Of a stretch of 41,362 nt of DNA, positions 1 to 8,345 are shown piece by piece. The stretch's first letter is position 1. Each line of letters begins with the position of its first letter. Below the pieces are notes generated by a model that saw only the letters and a list, made by a program, of their open reading frames with translations, ran no database searches and was not told where the DNA came from. Source of the stretch: Candidatus Omnitrophota bacterium (GTDB taxonomy: Bacteria > Omnitrophota > Gorgyraeia > Zapsychrales > Fredricksoniimonadaceae); contig PEAR01000005.1 of the NCBI GenBank assembly GCA_002753745.1, positions 1-41,362 on the forward strand, read 5' to 3'. The translations under genes and the position numbers were made by a program.

Positions 1-121
1 CTCACTATTGCCTCCGTTTTTCACCCGTTGGGTGAACTTAGAATTTGTTCTCGCAAACACATTCTACGTCGGAGGCTTTCTTTTTTATTCTCTTTTTTAA
101 TCTTTTAATTCGGGGCTAGGG
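1..121. repeat. Terminal inverted repeat, left copy
   Basis: These 121 bases are the exact reverse complement of 41242-41362; the match stops where base 122 (t) faces 41241 (giving g). The repeat is structured: an outer 7-bp stem (10-16 with 70-76) encloses two hairpins (20-36 and 39-66) and is followed on the plus strand by a T-rich tract from 77. That resembles a terminator or a small three-way-junction element. Both copies lie at the contig ends, so the full repeat may extend beyond the window. No transposase is nearby. Confidence 0.95.
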
Positions 122-141
122 TTGAACTCGCCCGAATCATG

Positions 142-2499
142 CTATTTTTTAACAATTATAATACGCCAATAATCACCAACTCTCTCTTGAAACAGTACCT
201 CGTGACCTTCCCCCCTGACCGATCCAGGAACATTCTCAAAAGGAGTGCCGTCATCGAGCCAGATTTCTAGTCGTTCCCCGGAAGACAGTCTGGCGAGTTC
301 AACCTTGGTCTTAACAAAGTTCAACGGACATAGAACACCGCGCAAATCTATAAACGCCGCAGACTTCTGCTGCTCAACAGGTTCAGAAGCCGGTGCCAAG
401 CTTGGCAAAACAGTGACTTTCTTAAAATTAAAACCATTGTCCATATGCTCATATAGCATTTCGATAGCGGCTGCAAAGGAAAAGACCTTCGTCTCTTTTT
501 CTAACAGGACAGTCGTGTTCTTATGTTCGGAAGCAGTAACCAATTCACCGAATGCCGGCTCAACATAGCCCTCTTTAATAAAATGCAAACGGAAAGCTTC
601 AAATAGCTCAGTATCATTCTTCGGCTCGATTCCTCTCGTAATTAGAAGGGCACGGCTTGAGAAATATACCAGATCCGATAACAATATCCCCCTCTGACTG
701 CCTTCAGCGGCGTGAAGCTTCTCACGGATCTGACGAATATTATTAAGGTCAACTTCGATCAAATCAAAAAGACCCGCAGAGCACTCGCCCGTCCCCCGCT
801 CGGCAAGAGAAAACACTTTATCTGCTCCCCAGTCAAAATAATAATTTTTATCATCTTTAAACGACGGTATCTCTTTGAGTCTCGCGATGATCTGCCGAAG
901 GTCTTCTTTCCCTTCATCGGCGATATATTCACTGAAAGCCGTAAAACGAGATCTTTTTGAGATAAACACAGCCAAAAGGTCTTTGACCAGTAAGGGCAGC
1001 TTCCTCGCCGGCACATCACCGATCAGCTCAGCCAGTTTCGTTTTTCCATCGTGAATAACGGCCCCAGCATAAACACTGTACCCGGGATACATGATCCCAT
1101 CTTTGCGTAACGCTTTGCCGGAGAACCCCAGATCTGCCGCCGGATGATGTCCGCAGGCATTGGGGCAGCCGGAAATATTAAGCCTGATATCGCCTGCCTT
1201 ATCAAGATCCAATCCACTGGAGGCAAGCTCCCGGAGCAGAACTTTGGCTGCCTGCCGGGAAAGACAGATCCCCAGCTGGCATGTTGACGCACCTGCGCAG
1301 GACAAAACGCGCCCCAGAATACGCGCCCGACCTGCTGAAGGCAGTGCCTCTTTCAAAAAACTATAAACAGCTACGAGATGTCTGGAGGGAATATTCCTTA
1401 AAAGTATATTCTGGTCCCGGGTCATCCTTAGGATATCATCCCCAAAAGGTCCCAGGAACTGAGCCAGACGAAGCGCCGTCTGATATGAGATAAATCCCAG
1501 CTCAACGGGGACAAGGATCGCGTAAAGACCAGGCTGCTTCTGAAGCTTAACAAAACGCTCTTTCCATATTTTAAACCCTGAAGAATCCTGCAGATCTCGA
1601 GGCTCATTGCTGTCTTCAGCCGAGCTTTTCGTGATCAGCATCGGGGTATCAATAAGCAATGGCTGAACCTCCGGCCCAAGAGCAGAAAGCTCCTCATGAA
1701 ACCGCCGCTTAAATTCATGCTCACCCAGGCTCTGCCATAGAAAACGCAGGCGCGCCGCATGTTTATTTTTGCGATTCCCATATTTCCAAAAGAGATTTTT
1801 AACCGCCTTGGCGATCGCATAAACGTTCGTGTCGTCTACAAAATCATAGAGCAGATTCCCCACCGCAGACTTCGCCCCCAGCCCACCGGCAACATAAACC
1901 CGAAACCCTTTCTTGCCATCAACGATCCGGGCAATAAAACCCAAATCCGCAAGTGTGGCCTGACCTTTATCCTGTGCTGAGCCAGAAAATGCGATCTTGT
2001 ATTTTCGGGGAAGATTCCAGGAATCACTCTCGGTGATCAATCGGGAGGTCAGCGCCGACGCATAAGGCGTGACATCAAAGACTTCGTCGGGATCAATGCC
2101 GGCATCATCCTGGGCGGCAATATTGCGCACCGTATTCCCGCCGCCGCCGCGCGTGGAGAGGTCAATTTGTTTTAATTGACGAATAACAGTAGCCAGATCG
2201 TCGAGCTTTACAAAATGGATCTGCAATTCCTGACGGGACGTCACATGCAGATCCCCAACCCCGTAACGGGCGGCAATATCAGCAACACCTGCCAACTGTG
2301 CAGGCGTAACGATCCCGGCTACACAGCGAATGCGCACCATATATGTATCACGCTCGCGCTGCTCATAAACGCCAAACGGCACCCGATGCGCCTTGAGCTC
2401 GAGCGCCGTGATCTCTCCTTTACGAAACTTCACGATCAATGATTCCAGCAGAGCAATCTCCTCGTCAAGCTCCTGAGGGATCTTGTAACCATAAGTCAT
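142..2499 (-). CDS. Siroheme sulfite/nitrite reductase fused to a TusA-like sulfur carrier
   Basis: Predicted cytoplasmic enzyme that reduces sulfite to sulfide (or nitrite to ammonia) using [4Fe-4S]-siroheme. The two ferredoxin-like half domains and two heme domains of the CysI/NirA family fill about residues 35-545. The cluster ligands are visible: C401 and C407 in CAGASTC, C445 and C449 in SGCPNACGHH. Residues about 555-695 form a mostly helical domain I cannot name with certainty, perhaps HEPN-like. Residues about 714-785 are a TusA/SirA-type domain with DLRGVLCPLNFVKTK, where C724 is the expected persulfide-carrying cysteine. The start is backed by AAGGA six to seven bases before ATG. 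It follows the E1-like gene after 43 bases, so they probably form one operon. The TusA fusion suggests sulfite rather than nitrite as substrate; that is inference. Confidence 0.9.
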   Translation of the reverse strand: MTYGYKIPQELDEEIALLESLIVKFRKGEITALELKAHRVPFGVYEQRERDTYMVRIRCVAGIVTPAQLAGVADIAARYGVGDLHVTSRQELQIHFVKLDDLATVIRQLKQIDLSTRGGGGNTVRNIAAQDDAGIDPDEVFDVTPYASALTSRLITESDSWNLPRKYKIAFSGSAQDKGQATLADLGFIARIVDGKKGFRVYVAGGLGAKSAVGNLLYDFVDDTNVYAIAKAVKNLFWKYGNRKNKHAARLRFLWQSLGEHEFKRRFHEELSALGPEVQPLLIDTPMLITKSSAEDSNEPRDLQDSSGFKIWKERFVKLQKQPGLYAILVPVELGFISYQTALRLAQFLGPFGDDILRMTRDQNILLRNIPSRHLVAVYSFLKEALPSAGRARILGRVLSCAGASTCQLGICLSRQAAKVLLRELASSGLDLDKAGDIRLNISGCPNACGHHPAADLGFSGKALRKDGIMYPGYSVYAGAVIHDGKTKLAELIGDVPARKLPLLVKDLLAVFISKRSRFTAFSEYIADEGKEDLRQIIARLKEIPSFKDDKNYYFDWGADKVFSLAERGTGECSAGLFDLIEVDLNNIRQIREKLHAAEGSQRGILLSDLVYFSSRALLITRGIEPKNDTELFEAFRLHFIKEGYVEPAFGELVTASEHKNTTVLLEKETKVFSFAAAIEMLYEHMDNGFNFKKVTVLPSLAPASEPVEQQKSAAFIDLRGVLCPLNFVKTKVELARLSSGERLEIWLDDGTPFENVPGSVRGEGHEVLFQERVGDYWRIIIVKK

Positions 2500-2542
2500 A
2501 AATATTTCCTTGGATCTCTTCTCGTTAGATACGCCACTCTAC

Positions 2543-3340
2543 TTAAACGTCACATTCCTTAAGATTCTCATCAAATAGATCTGTAATAGATGGATGATCG
2601 CCGCACACCGGGCAATCAGAGCGACGACTGAATTTTGCAACCCTGAAATTCATATTCATTGCTTCAACGATTAGCAAACGATCAACCAAAAGGTCGCCTT
2701 TACCTAGCAAGAAGCGAAGAACCTCTGTGGCTTGGATTGTTCCCAACATCCCGGCCACAGCCCCCAAAATTCCAGACTGGGAGCAATTCGGGACAACGCC
2801 CTTAGACGGAGGTGCTGTAAAAACACACCGATAGCAGGCTGAACCGGGAACAAAGGTCATGGTCTGCCCCTCAAAACGAAGAATACCGCCATGGGAAAAA
2901 GGTTTCTTTCCCAAAACGCATGCATCATTGATCAGGAACTTGGCGGCAAAATTATCAGTACCATCGACAATAAAATCATAATCCTTAATAATACCGGCAA
3001 TATTAGCAGCATTGACCCGAATCTCATACGTGTTCACCTTAACATCAGGATTAATTGCCTTGATCTTGTCTCTGGCGGATAAAACCTTAGGCCGCCCGAC
3101 ATCCGGCGTAAAATGAATGACCTGACGCTGTAAATTTGAAAGGTCCACTTTATCACTATCTGCCAGCCCCAGCGTCCCCACCCCTGCGGCCGCTAAATAC
3201 AATGCAACTGGCGAACCAAGTCCACCGGCACCAATAATCAAGACTTTGCCCGCAGATATTCTTTCCTGACCATCCACACCAACGTCATTTAAAAGAATAT
3301 GCCGACTGTACCGTTCGATCTGTTCATCACTTAAACTCAC
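2543..3340 (-). CDS. MoeB/ThiF/HesA-type adenylyltransferase (E1-like)
   Basis: Adenylates the C-terminal glycine of a ubiquitin-like sulfur carrier (MoaD or ThiS type) so that it can become a thiocarboxylate for molybdopterin, thiamine or sulfur assimilation. Visible in the sequence: the nucleotide loop GAGGLG at about 37-42, DGTDN at 126-130, zinc cysteines 169/172 and 243/246, and the expected catalytic Cys186 in PNCSQSG. These match E. coli MoeB closely in spacing. I chose GTG at 3338-3340 because GGAGG lies seven bases upstream and the protein then begins with the family-typical SLSDEQIERYSRH; longer TTG and ATG starts at 3370 and 3364 lack this support. It lies directly upstream of the sulfite reductase-TusA fusion. 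No MoaD or ThiS partner is in the window, so the substrate is unknown. Confidence 0.9.
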   Translation of the reverse strand: MSLSDEQIERYSRHILLNDVGVDGQERISAGKVLIIGAGGLGSPVALYLAAAGVGTLGLADSDKVDLSNLQRQVIHFTPDVGRPKVLSARDKIKAINPDVKVNTYEIRVNAANIAGIIKDYDFIVDGTDNFAAKFLINDACVLGKKPFSHGGILRFEGQTMTFVPGSACYRCVFTAPPSKGVVPNCSQSGILGAVAGMLGTIQATEVLRFLLGKGDLLVDRLLIVEAMNMNFRVAKFSRRSDCPVCGDHPSITDLFDENLKECDV

Positions 3341-3552
3341 TTGACTGCCTCCGCATTCACGCATTCTCAATTCATCTGCAAAAACAATAATATTTTTACA
3401 TTACTCCAGCGGACCTGACCGTTGAGTTCTTCCTTTTGTCCGTTATCGAGAGCTAAATATCATTTGCTCCTGAATCAGAGCGAAGTATCCGGCTCAATCA
3501 ACTAAAGGATTTTAAGTTAAAAGCTAAATATTAACTCTATCTGGTTAATAGA

Positions 3553-3579
3553 AACATACCATAAAAAAAGGCATGTCAA
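3553..3579 (-). promoter_or_regulatory. Candidate sigma70 promoter of the E1/sulfite reductase operon
   Basis: On the minus strand a perfect TTGACA (3574-3579) is followed after 15 bases by TATGTT (3553-3558). Spacing is short and the -10 is imperfect. Use of this site would give a leader of about 205 nt before the GTG at 3340. The 288-base gap 3341-3628 holds no gene other than a possible six-codon reading frame near 3441-3461. Confidence 0.4.
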
Positions 3580-3628
3580 GAAAATAGTTCAGATAAACTG
3601 AAAAAGTTCTGGAAAAATATGAATACGT

Positions 3629-4990
3629 TTATAGGCGAGAAACTTCTTTAAGAAGATTGTTACGATTAAGCCCGATACGGCTCATCGCATCAGCCGGATC
3701 AAGCCGATACGCTTTGCAAAATGTAGTAACATCTTTAAGGGTATGGACACCCTTCGCATGAAGCTGTTTAAGGACCACAGCCCGGATTAATGTTTCATTA
3801 ATAATATCCCGCGGCGTGATACCGGCCTCACGCGCCAGGCGGTCACGATAAACCGTGCTCGGGGACATCATCATAACCCGATTCTGTTCATAATTGTATT
3901 TGTAAACCGGCGCGAGCAGGATCTTATTCTGCCCCATCCCGCCCGTTTCACTAACTTCATCCACCACACGGAACAACCGTCCTTCGACATGGTAGCGCTT
4001 CAGAACCACAAAGACATCGATCAAGTTTACCAGAGTCTCGGGAATATTCATCGGCTCATTCTGAAGGCGGATAATAGCCTCCCGAGACGTCAAGGCATGG
4101 ATTGTGCACATGCAATATTTGCCCACGTTCATCGAGGTGATCATGTCTCTGGCCTCAACCCCTCTGACTTCTCCGATAACAATACGCTCCGGACGCATCC
4201 GCAAACTATTCTTTACCAAGTCTGCAAGGCTTAACTCATCATCACTCTCTAGACGGGAAACGGTATCCATCAAAAAGGTGTTCAGCTCGAGGGTATCCTC
4301 GATAATGATCAGATGGTCTTTTTCCGGAATAAAACTGAACAAGGCATTAAGCAGGGTCGTTTTTCCTGTCCCTGGCCCGCCGGCAAACATAATATTCGCC
4401 GGACGGATCGACATGCCGTCCACATAGATCCATAACTGCGCGGCTACTTCAAAAGACATGCTGCCGCGCTCAACAAGATCAATAATGCTGATCGGATCAA
4501 CCTTGGCCTTGGTGATCGTGATCTGCGCCCCGAAAGGCGACGTGATAATATTCGCCCGTCCCCCCATATTAGACAGTTCCAGATCAAGCACACGCTTCAT
4601 GGTTTCCCGACCGCCAAACACCAGAAGCTTTTTTATAAAAAGATCAAGCTCGTGAATATGCTCAAATTTTTTTCCAGTGGAAACAAATCCTTTATCCGCA
4701 TGATGAATGAAAATCGGCTTAAGACCATGAATGACGATATCTTCGACGTCGGCATTACATAATAACTCCTCAATAATACCGTAAGAAAGAAAAGATCGGA
4801 TAAAATGGGATTTATCTGTGTCGGAAGAAAGCTCACTGGCAAACTTACGGGACTTATCATTAACCACGACAGATTCCAGGCAGGCAAACGCTATCTCTTC
4901 TTTCTCCTGCTGCGGCTGTAAAAGCTGCAACTTGCCTTTAAGGCGGTCGAGAAGCTGATCTTCCAATTCATGGCGGGTATTTTTATTCAT
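3629..4990 (-). CDS. CpaF/TadA-type secretion ATPase
   Basis: Hexameric ATPase of the type II/IV secretion superfamily (CpaF/TadA, VirB11) that powers pilus assembly or secretion at the inner membrane. The core is complete: Walker A GGPGTGKT at about 204-211, Asp box IIIEDT at about 228-233, Walker B ERIVIGEVRG at 268-277 and the His box CTIHA with H298. The N-terminal 180 residues look like the usual CpaF N-terminal domain, and an extra region of about 90 residues follows the core. I take ATG at 4988-4990; the in-frame TTG two codons earlier has no better ribosome site. No Tad/Flp pilin, TadB/C or secretin gene lies within 37 kb, so it is an orphan here. Confidence 0.88.
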   Translation of the reverse strand: MNKNTRHELEDQLLDRLKGKLQLLQPQQEKEEIAFACLESVVVNDKSRKFASELSSDTDKSHFIRSFLSYGIIEELLCNADVEDIVIHGLKPIFIHHADKGFVSTGKKFEHIHELDLFIKKLLVFGGRETMKRVLDLELSNMGGRANIITSPFGAQITITKAKVDPISIIDLVERGSMSFEVAAQLWIYVDGMSIRPANIMFAGGPGTGKTTLLNALFSFIPEKDHLIIIEDTLELNTFLMDTVSRLESDDELSLADLVKNSLRMRPERIVIGEVRGVEARDMITSMNVGKYCMCTIHALTSREAIIRLQNEPMNIPETLVNLIDVFVVLKRYHVEGRLFRVVDEVSETGGMGQNKILLAPVYKYNYEQNRVMMMSPSTVYRDRLAREAGITPRDIINETLIRAVVLKQLHAKGVHTLKDVTTFCKAYRLDPADAMSRIGLNRNNLLKEVSRL

Positions 4991-5073
4991 AACCAAAAAC
5001 TAATTTAGCACCGATCTGAAGGGGTTGTAAACAAACTTTCAAGTTAATACAAAGACCTTCCGTACACTGCCGG

Positions 5074-7659
5074 CTACTTAACCGGCCGTGTCACAACGAC
5101 AGCCGCTTTAGAAATATTCAAATAATCCGCGACCACCTTTCGTGCCGCGTCAGCCGTAACAGCATCAATTCGCTCATTATATTTCTCGAAAGCCATGTAC
5201 CCAAGACCATAAAACTCACTGTTAATATCCCGGCTGGCCTGCGCACCAATCGCCTGAGTTTCCCGGGCAAAATCACTTTTTACATAACTCTTGGCGTCAT
5301 TGATCTCCTTATCCGAAAACCCTTTCTCCGCCGCATTCTTTAATTCTTCCTCGATCAGGGAACGAACTTTTTCCACATTCTCCTTAGTCGTTAGCACATA
5401 AAACGCGCACATCCCCATATCCATTCCCGGCGAGTAAAATCCGCTGAGTGCATATGCTTTACCCAGTTCATCACGAATGCGTTTGAACATCCGGCCGCCC
5501 AGCGAAGAACTCAACGCATTGACGGCAATCTCAAGAGCGTATTTTTCCGGCGTTCCGATCTTTGGTGCATGAAATCCATATACGACAAAAGCCTGCTCCT
5601 TATTCATGGAAAGTTCTTTCAAACGCGAGGTCGAAAGAGGCTCTTCGTTAACAATGGTCGTTTTAACCTCAAAAGGCTTCATGCTCCCCAACGTCATTTC
5701 GAGTTTAGCCTTAACCTGTGTTTCGTCAATATCGCCGTACACAGCAATAATAATATTCTGTGGAGAAACAAATCTACCATAATAAGAAACAATATCCTGC
5801 CGCGTGATCCCCGCCAGCGAGGCTGGTGTCCCTAAAGGATCAAGCCGCATCGGATGCTCGGTAAAAAGAAGTTCATCCAGCGCGCGGAAAGAAGTCTGCG
5901 CGATACTATCCTTGCGCGCCTGCAGCGCCGTCAGCATATCCTCTTTCTCCTTGCGGATCTCAACTTCAGGAAAAGCCGGTGACCTTAACAAAAGAGAGAG
6001 ATCTTCAAAGGCTAACCCGGCATCTTCCGACAATACATCAAGTGAAACCACAAACTGATCCAACCCCGTCCCCACAGAGAGGCTTCCGGCACGGTCTTCC
6101 ATTTCGCGGAACAATAACTCAACATTCTTACCCTTGACCCCGCGGCTCCACACACGTCCGGTCAACTCGGCAAGTCCCGGCTTGTCTTTCGGCTCTTCAC
6201 GCAGCCCGCCCTTAATGACCGCTCTCACGCTGACTAACGGCAGCAACGGATCCCGCTTTAAGATCACCTTGATCCCATTCGAGAGCGTTATCAACTGCGC
6301 GTCCATAACCTTCGGCTCAGCAGGCCCGACTAAAACTACCCCCTCCGACGACTTAGGCCGCATCACAACAACCGTTCGGCTGGACTCGACCAAATAGCGT
6401 GACGCCACTCGCTTTATGTCTTCATTAGTTACGGCACGAACCCCTTCCAGGTACTTTTCTGAGAACTGCGCATCTCCGGCAAAAGCCTCTTCCATGGCAG
6501 CCCGATGGGCCACCCCCTCCGCCGTCTGCCGCTCATAGATATTTTGAGCCATCACCACACGCCGGGCTTTTGCGATCTCCTCCGGCTTTAAGCCATGAGC
6601 CTTAACGTCATCGATCATCCTCTGGGTCTCTGCCAGGACCTTGTCCACTCCTTCTTTTTTTAAAAGACAGGCGATTTCAAAATATCCGCGATCCAAAGGA
6701 GTATTATTCCCCACTTCCACCGATTCAACTAGTCGCTGTTTCTCGTAAAGTTCCTGATTAAAACGCGAACTTTGACCGCTGCCCAAAGCGATCGCCAGCA
6801 CATCGCCGGCAAAAAGATCTTTGTCTAACAAAGGCATCCCCTGGTATGCGATCACCATCCGGATCAGGTCAGTAGGATATTCAACGGCAACGGATCGCGA
6901 TGTGACCTGGAATGCCTCTTGCGGGAGTACCCTCAAAGGCGTTGGTTGCGCCATAAAACCGTCAAAAGCTTTCTTGATCACCGGCAGGATCTCTGCCGCC
7001 TTCACCCCGCCGGCAATGGAAAGAATAATATTGTTCGGCGCATAATATAATTTATAGTAATCAAACAGCTGCTCTCTCGTAATGGCTTTAAACATCTGCT
7101 CATACCCGATGATCGGATACCGGTAAGGATGCGACAAATACAAAGCCTGGTAGACGGCGTCGTCCAATTTTCGTTCAGGCCGGTCATTGATCATTCTCAT
7201 TTCTTTAAGAATAACGTCACGCTCCCGCTCAACTTCCTCGGGTTTAAACGAAGCATTACGAAGCATGTCCGCAATAATGTCCAGTCCGCCGGAGAACTTT
7301 TCCCTTGGAAGACTTAACGTGAACACCGTGTAATCATGACTGGTAGCCGCATTAATGCTCCCCCCAAGAGCTCGGACCTCATCTGAAATAACACCGGCGG
7401 CCCGGCTGGCAGTGCCCTTAAACAGCATGTGTTCCACAAAATGAGTAACGCCGCTGCCCAGCAGCTTCCCTTCATTAGTCGACCCGGTCTTGACCCATCC
7501 GTAGACAGCAACCATAGGAGAAGAAGGCATTTCATTAATAAGTACCGTCAACCCATTATCAAGGACATATTTTGAAAACCCGTGTTCCTCAGCCCCAGCT
7601 GGCACACAAACCATCACGGCTAAACACAATAAAGCAAATCTCTTAATAATGTTGATCAT
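5074..7659 (-). CDS. M16 family zinc peptidase, two-domain (PqqL/pitrilysin type)
   Basis: Predicted periplasmic insulinase-family protease. Residues 1-23 form a signal peptide ending around PAGA. The first M16 module carries the inverted zinc motif HFVEH at 73-77, and the second helix with the third ligand lies in the ERDVILKEM region about 70 residues later. The second module, from about 445, has lost the zinc motif but keeps the family pair R/Y in RMFKRIRDELGKAY, the normal pattern for an inactive partner domain. At 861 residues it is a fused version of the usual 400-450 residue subunits. It overlaps the upstream gene by ATGA, so the two are translationally coupled. Substrate unknown; small peptides are likely from the family. 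Confidence 0.92.
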   Translation of the reverse strand: MINIIKRFALLCLAVMVCVPAGAEEHGFSKYVLDNGLTVLINEMPSSPMVAVYGWVKTGSTNEGKLLGSGVTHFVEHMLFKGTASRAAGVISDEVRALGGSINAATSHDYTVFTLSLPREKFSGGLDIIADMLRNASFKPEEVERERDVILKEMRMINDRPERKLDDAVYQALYLSHPYRYPIIGYEQMFKAITREQLFDYYKLYYAPNNIILSIAGGVKAAEILPVIKKAFDGFMAQPTPLRVLPQEAFQVTSRSVAVEYPTDLIRMVIAYQGMPLLDKDLFAGDVLAIALGSGQSSRFNQELYEKQRLVESVEVGNNTPLDRGYFEIACLLKKEGVDKVLAETQRMIDDVKAHGLKPEEIAKARRVVMAQNIYERQTAEGVAHRAAMEEAFAGDAQFSEKYLEGVRAVTNEDIKRVASRYLVESSRTVVVMRPKSSEGVVLVGPAEPKVMDAQLITLSNGIKVILKRDPLLPLVSVRAVIKGGLREEPKDKPGLAELTGRVWSRGVKGKNVELLFREMEDRAGSLSVGTGLDQFVVSLDVLSEDAGLAFEDLSLLLRSPAFPEVEIRKEKEDMLTALQARKDSIAQTSFRALDELLFTEHPMRLDPLGTPASLAGITRQDIVSYYGRFVSPQNIIIAVYGDIDETQVKAKLEMTLGSMKPFEVKTTIVNEEPLSTSRLKELSMNKEQAFVVYGFHAPKIGTPEKYALEIAVNALSSSLGGRMFKRIRDELGKAYALSGFYSPGMDMGMCAFYVLTTKENVEKVRSLIEEELKNAAEKGFSDKEINDAKSYVKSDFARETQAIGAQASRDINSEFYGLGYMAFEKYNERIDAVTADAARKVVADYLNISKAAVVVTRPVK

Positions 7660-8192
7660 GCTCCCTCTCTCCGGCGAAAATCATCCATCAACCTTTTAAG
7701 ATCGACCTCAGTATTGCGAGCGATCTGCGAACAAATAAAGATCAAAACCGAAAACTGCCAAACATCTTCATGGCCCAATAATAACCCTGTCGCCACATCC
7801 TCTTCCCGCTCCATCTGATTGGCGAAATAGGCGGCTGCTTTACGAACATCCCCTTCAAATATATCCAAAGAATGCGTCTGATTATTGTACTTCAATGATG
7901 GGACCGTTATGCCCCGTACCAGAAGAAAGCTGAACACCGAATGATCGGTCTCACCCTCATTCTTCTGAAGATCAAAGCCTTCAAGCTGGGGAATGTTGGG
8001 CGGAAGCATTAACGCCGGACGCTGAACCATGATCTTCCCGCGCCGAACAACCGTATCCCCATAATTTAACGTCGAAGGCGAAAGAAAAAGATAAGGCACA
8101 TGCGCATCGTCATACGTAGGTAATGACAAAACTCTAGAACGAATAATTTCAGTTTCTTTTAGTGCCCGTTCCCAGGCTTCGTGGAATTCCAT
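7656..8192 (-). CDS. Conserved-looking protein of unknown function
   Basis: A 178-residue soluble protein I do not recognise. It is predicted cytoplasmic, with no signal peptide if the ATG at 8190-8192 is used. It has an acidic, helix-rich start (MEFHEAWERALKETE), a beta-rich middle and a basic arginine-rich end (DDFRRREG). A 17-residue longer form starting at 8243 is possible. The shorter start is favoured because a TTGCGT/TATAAC promoter (8200-8228) ends seven bases before it. Its stop overlaps the M16 peptidase start by four bases, so the two are made together and may act together. No function should be assumed. Confidence 0.7.
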   Translation of the reverse strand: MEFHEAWERALKETEIIRSRVLSLPTYDDAHVPYLFLSPSTLNYGDTVVRRGKIMVQRPALMLPPNIPQLEGFDLQKNEGETDHSVFSFLLVRGITVPSLKYNNQTHSLDIFEGDVRKAAAYFANQMEREEDVATGLLLGHEDVWQFSVLIFICSQIARNTEVDLKRLMDDFRRREGA

Positions 8193-8199
8193 GGCAATC

Positions 8200-8228
8200 G
8201 TTATACCAAAAAGCCATAACCTACGCAA
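8200..8228 (-). promoter_or_regulatory. Candidate promoter for the unknown gene and M16 peptidase, nearly leaderless
   Basis: Minus-strand TTGCGT (8223-8228) and TATAAC (8200-8205) are 17 bases apart. Only seven bases separate the -10 from the ATG at 8192, so the message would start at or next to the start codon. No Shine-Dalgarno is present, which agrees with that. Confidence 0.4.
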
Positions 8229-8345
8229 AGCAAATATAGGCAAATCCGGAAAAGTTAATTTTGTTTTACTTTATCGAATTTATGATAATATGTTTTAAAT
8301 CATTCATCATACTTTTTCATAATCCCAACAAACTCAAGGAGAAAT

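Noticed and set aside
1-121. An integron attC site or a hairpin telomere of a linear replicon
   Set aside because: The attC core words are absent and the contig carries ordinary chromosomal genes with an rRNA operon; an assembly break at a dispersed repeat is simpler.
3341-3546. A known riboswitch (SAM, cobalamin or molybdenum cofactor) in the sulfur operon leader
   Set aside because: None of the conserved words of those classes could be found by eye.
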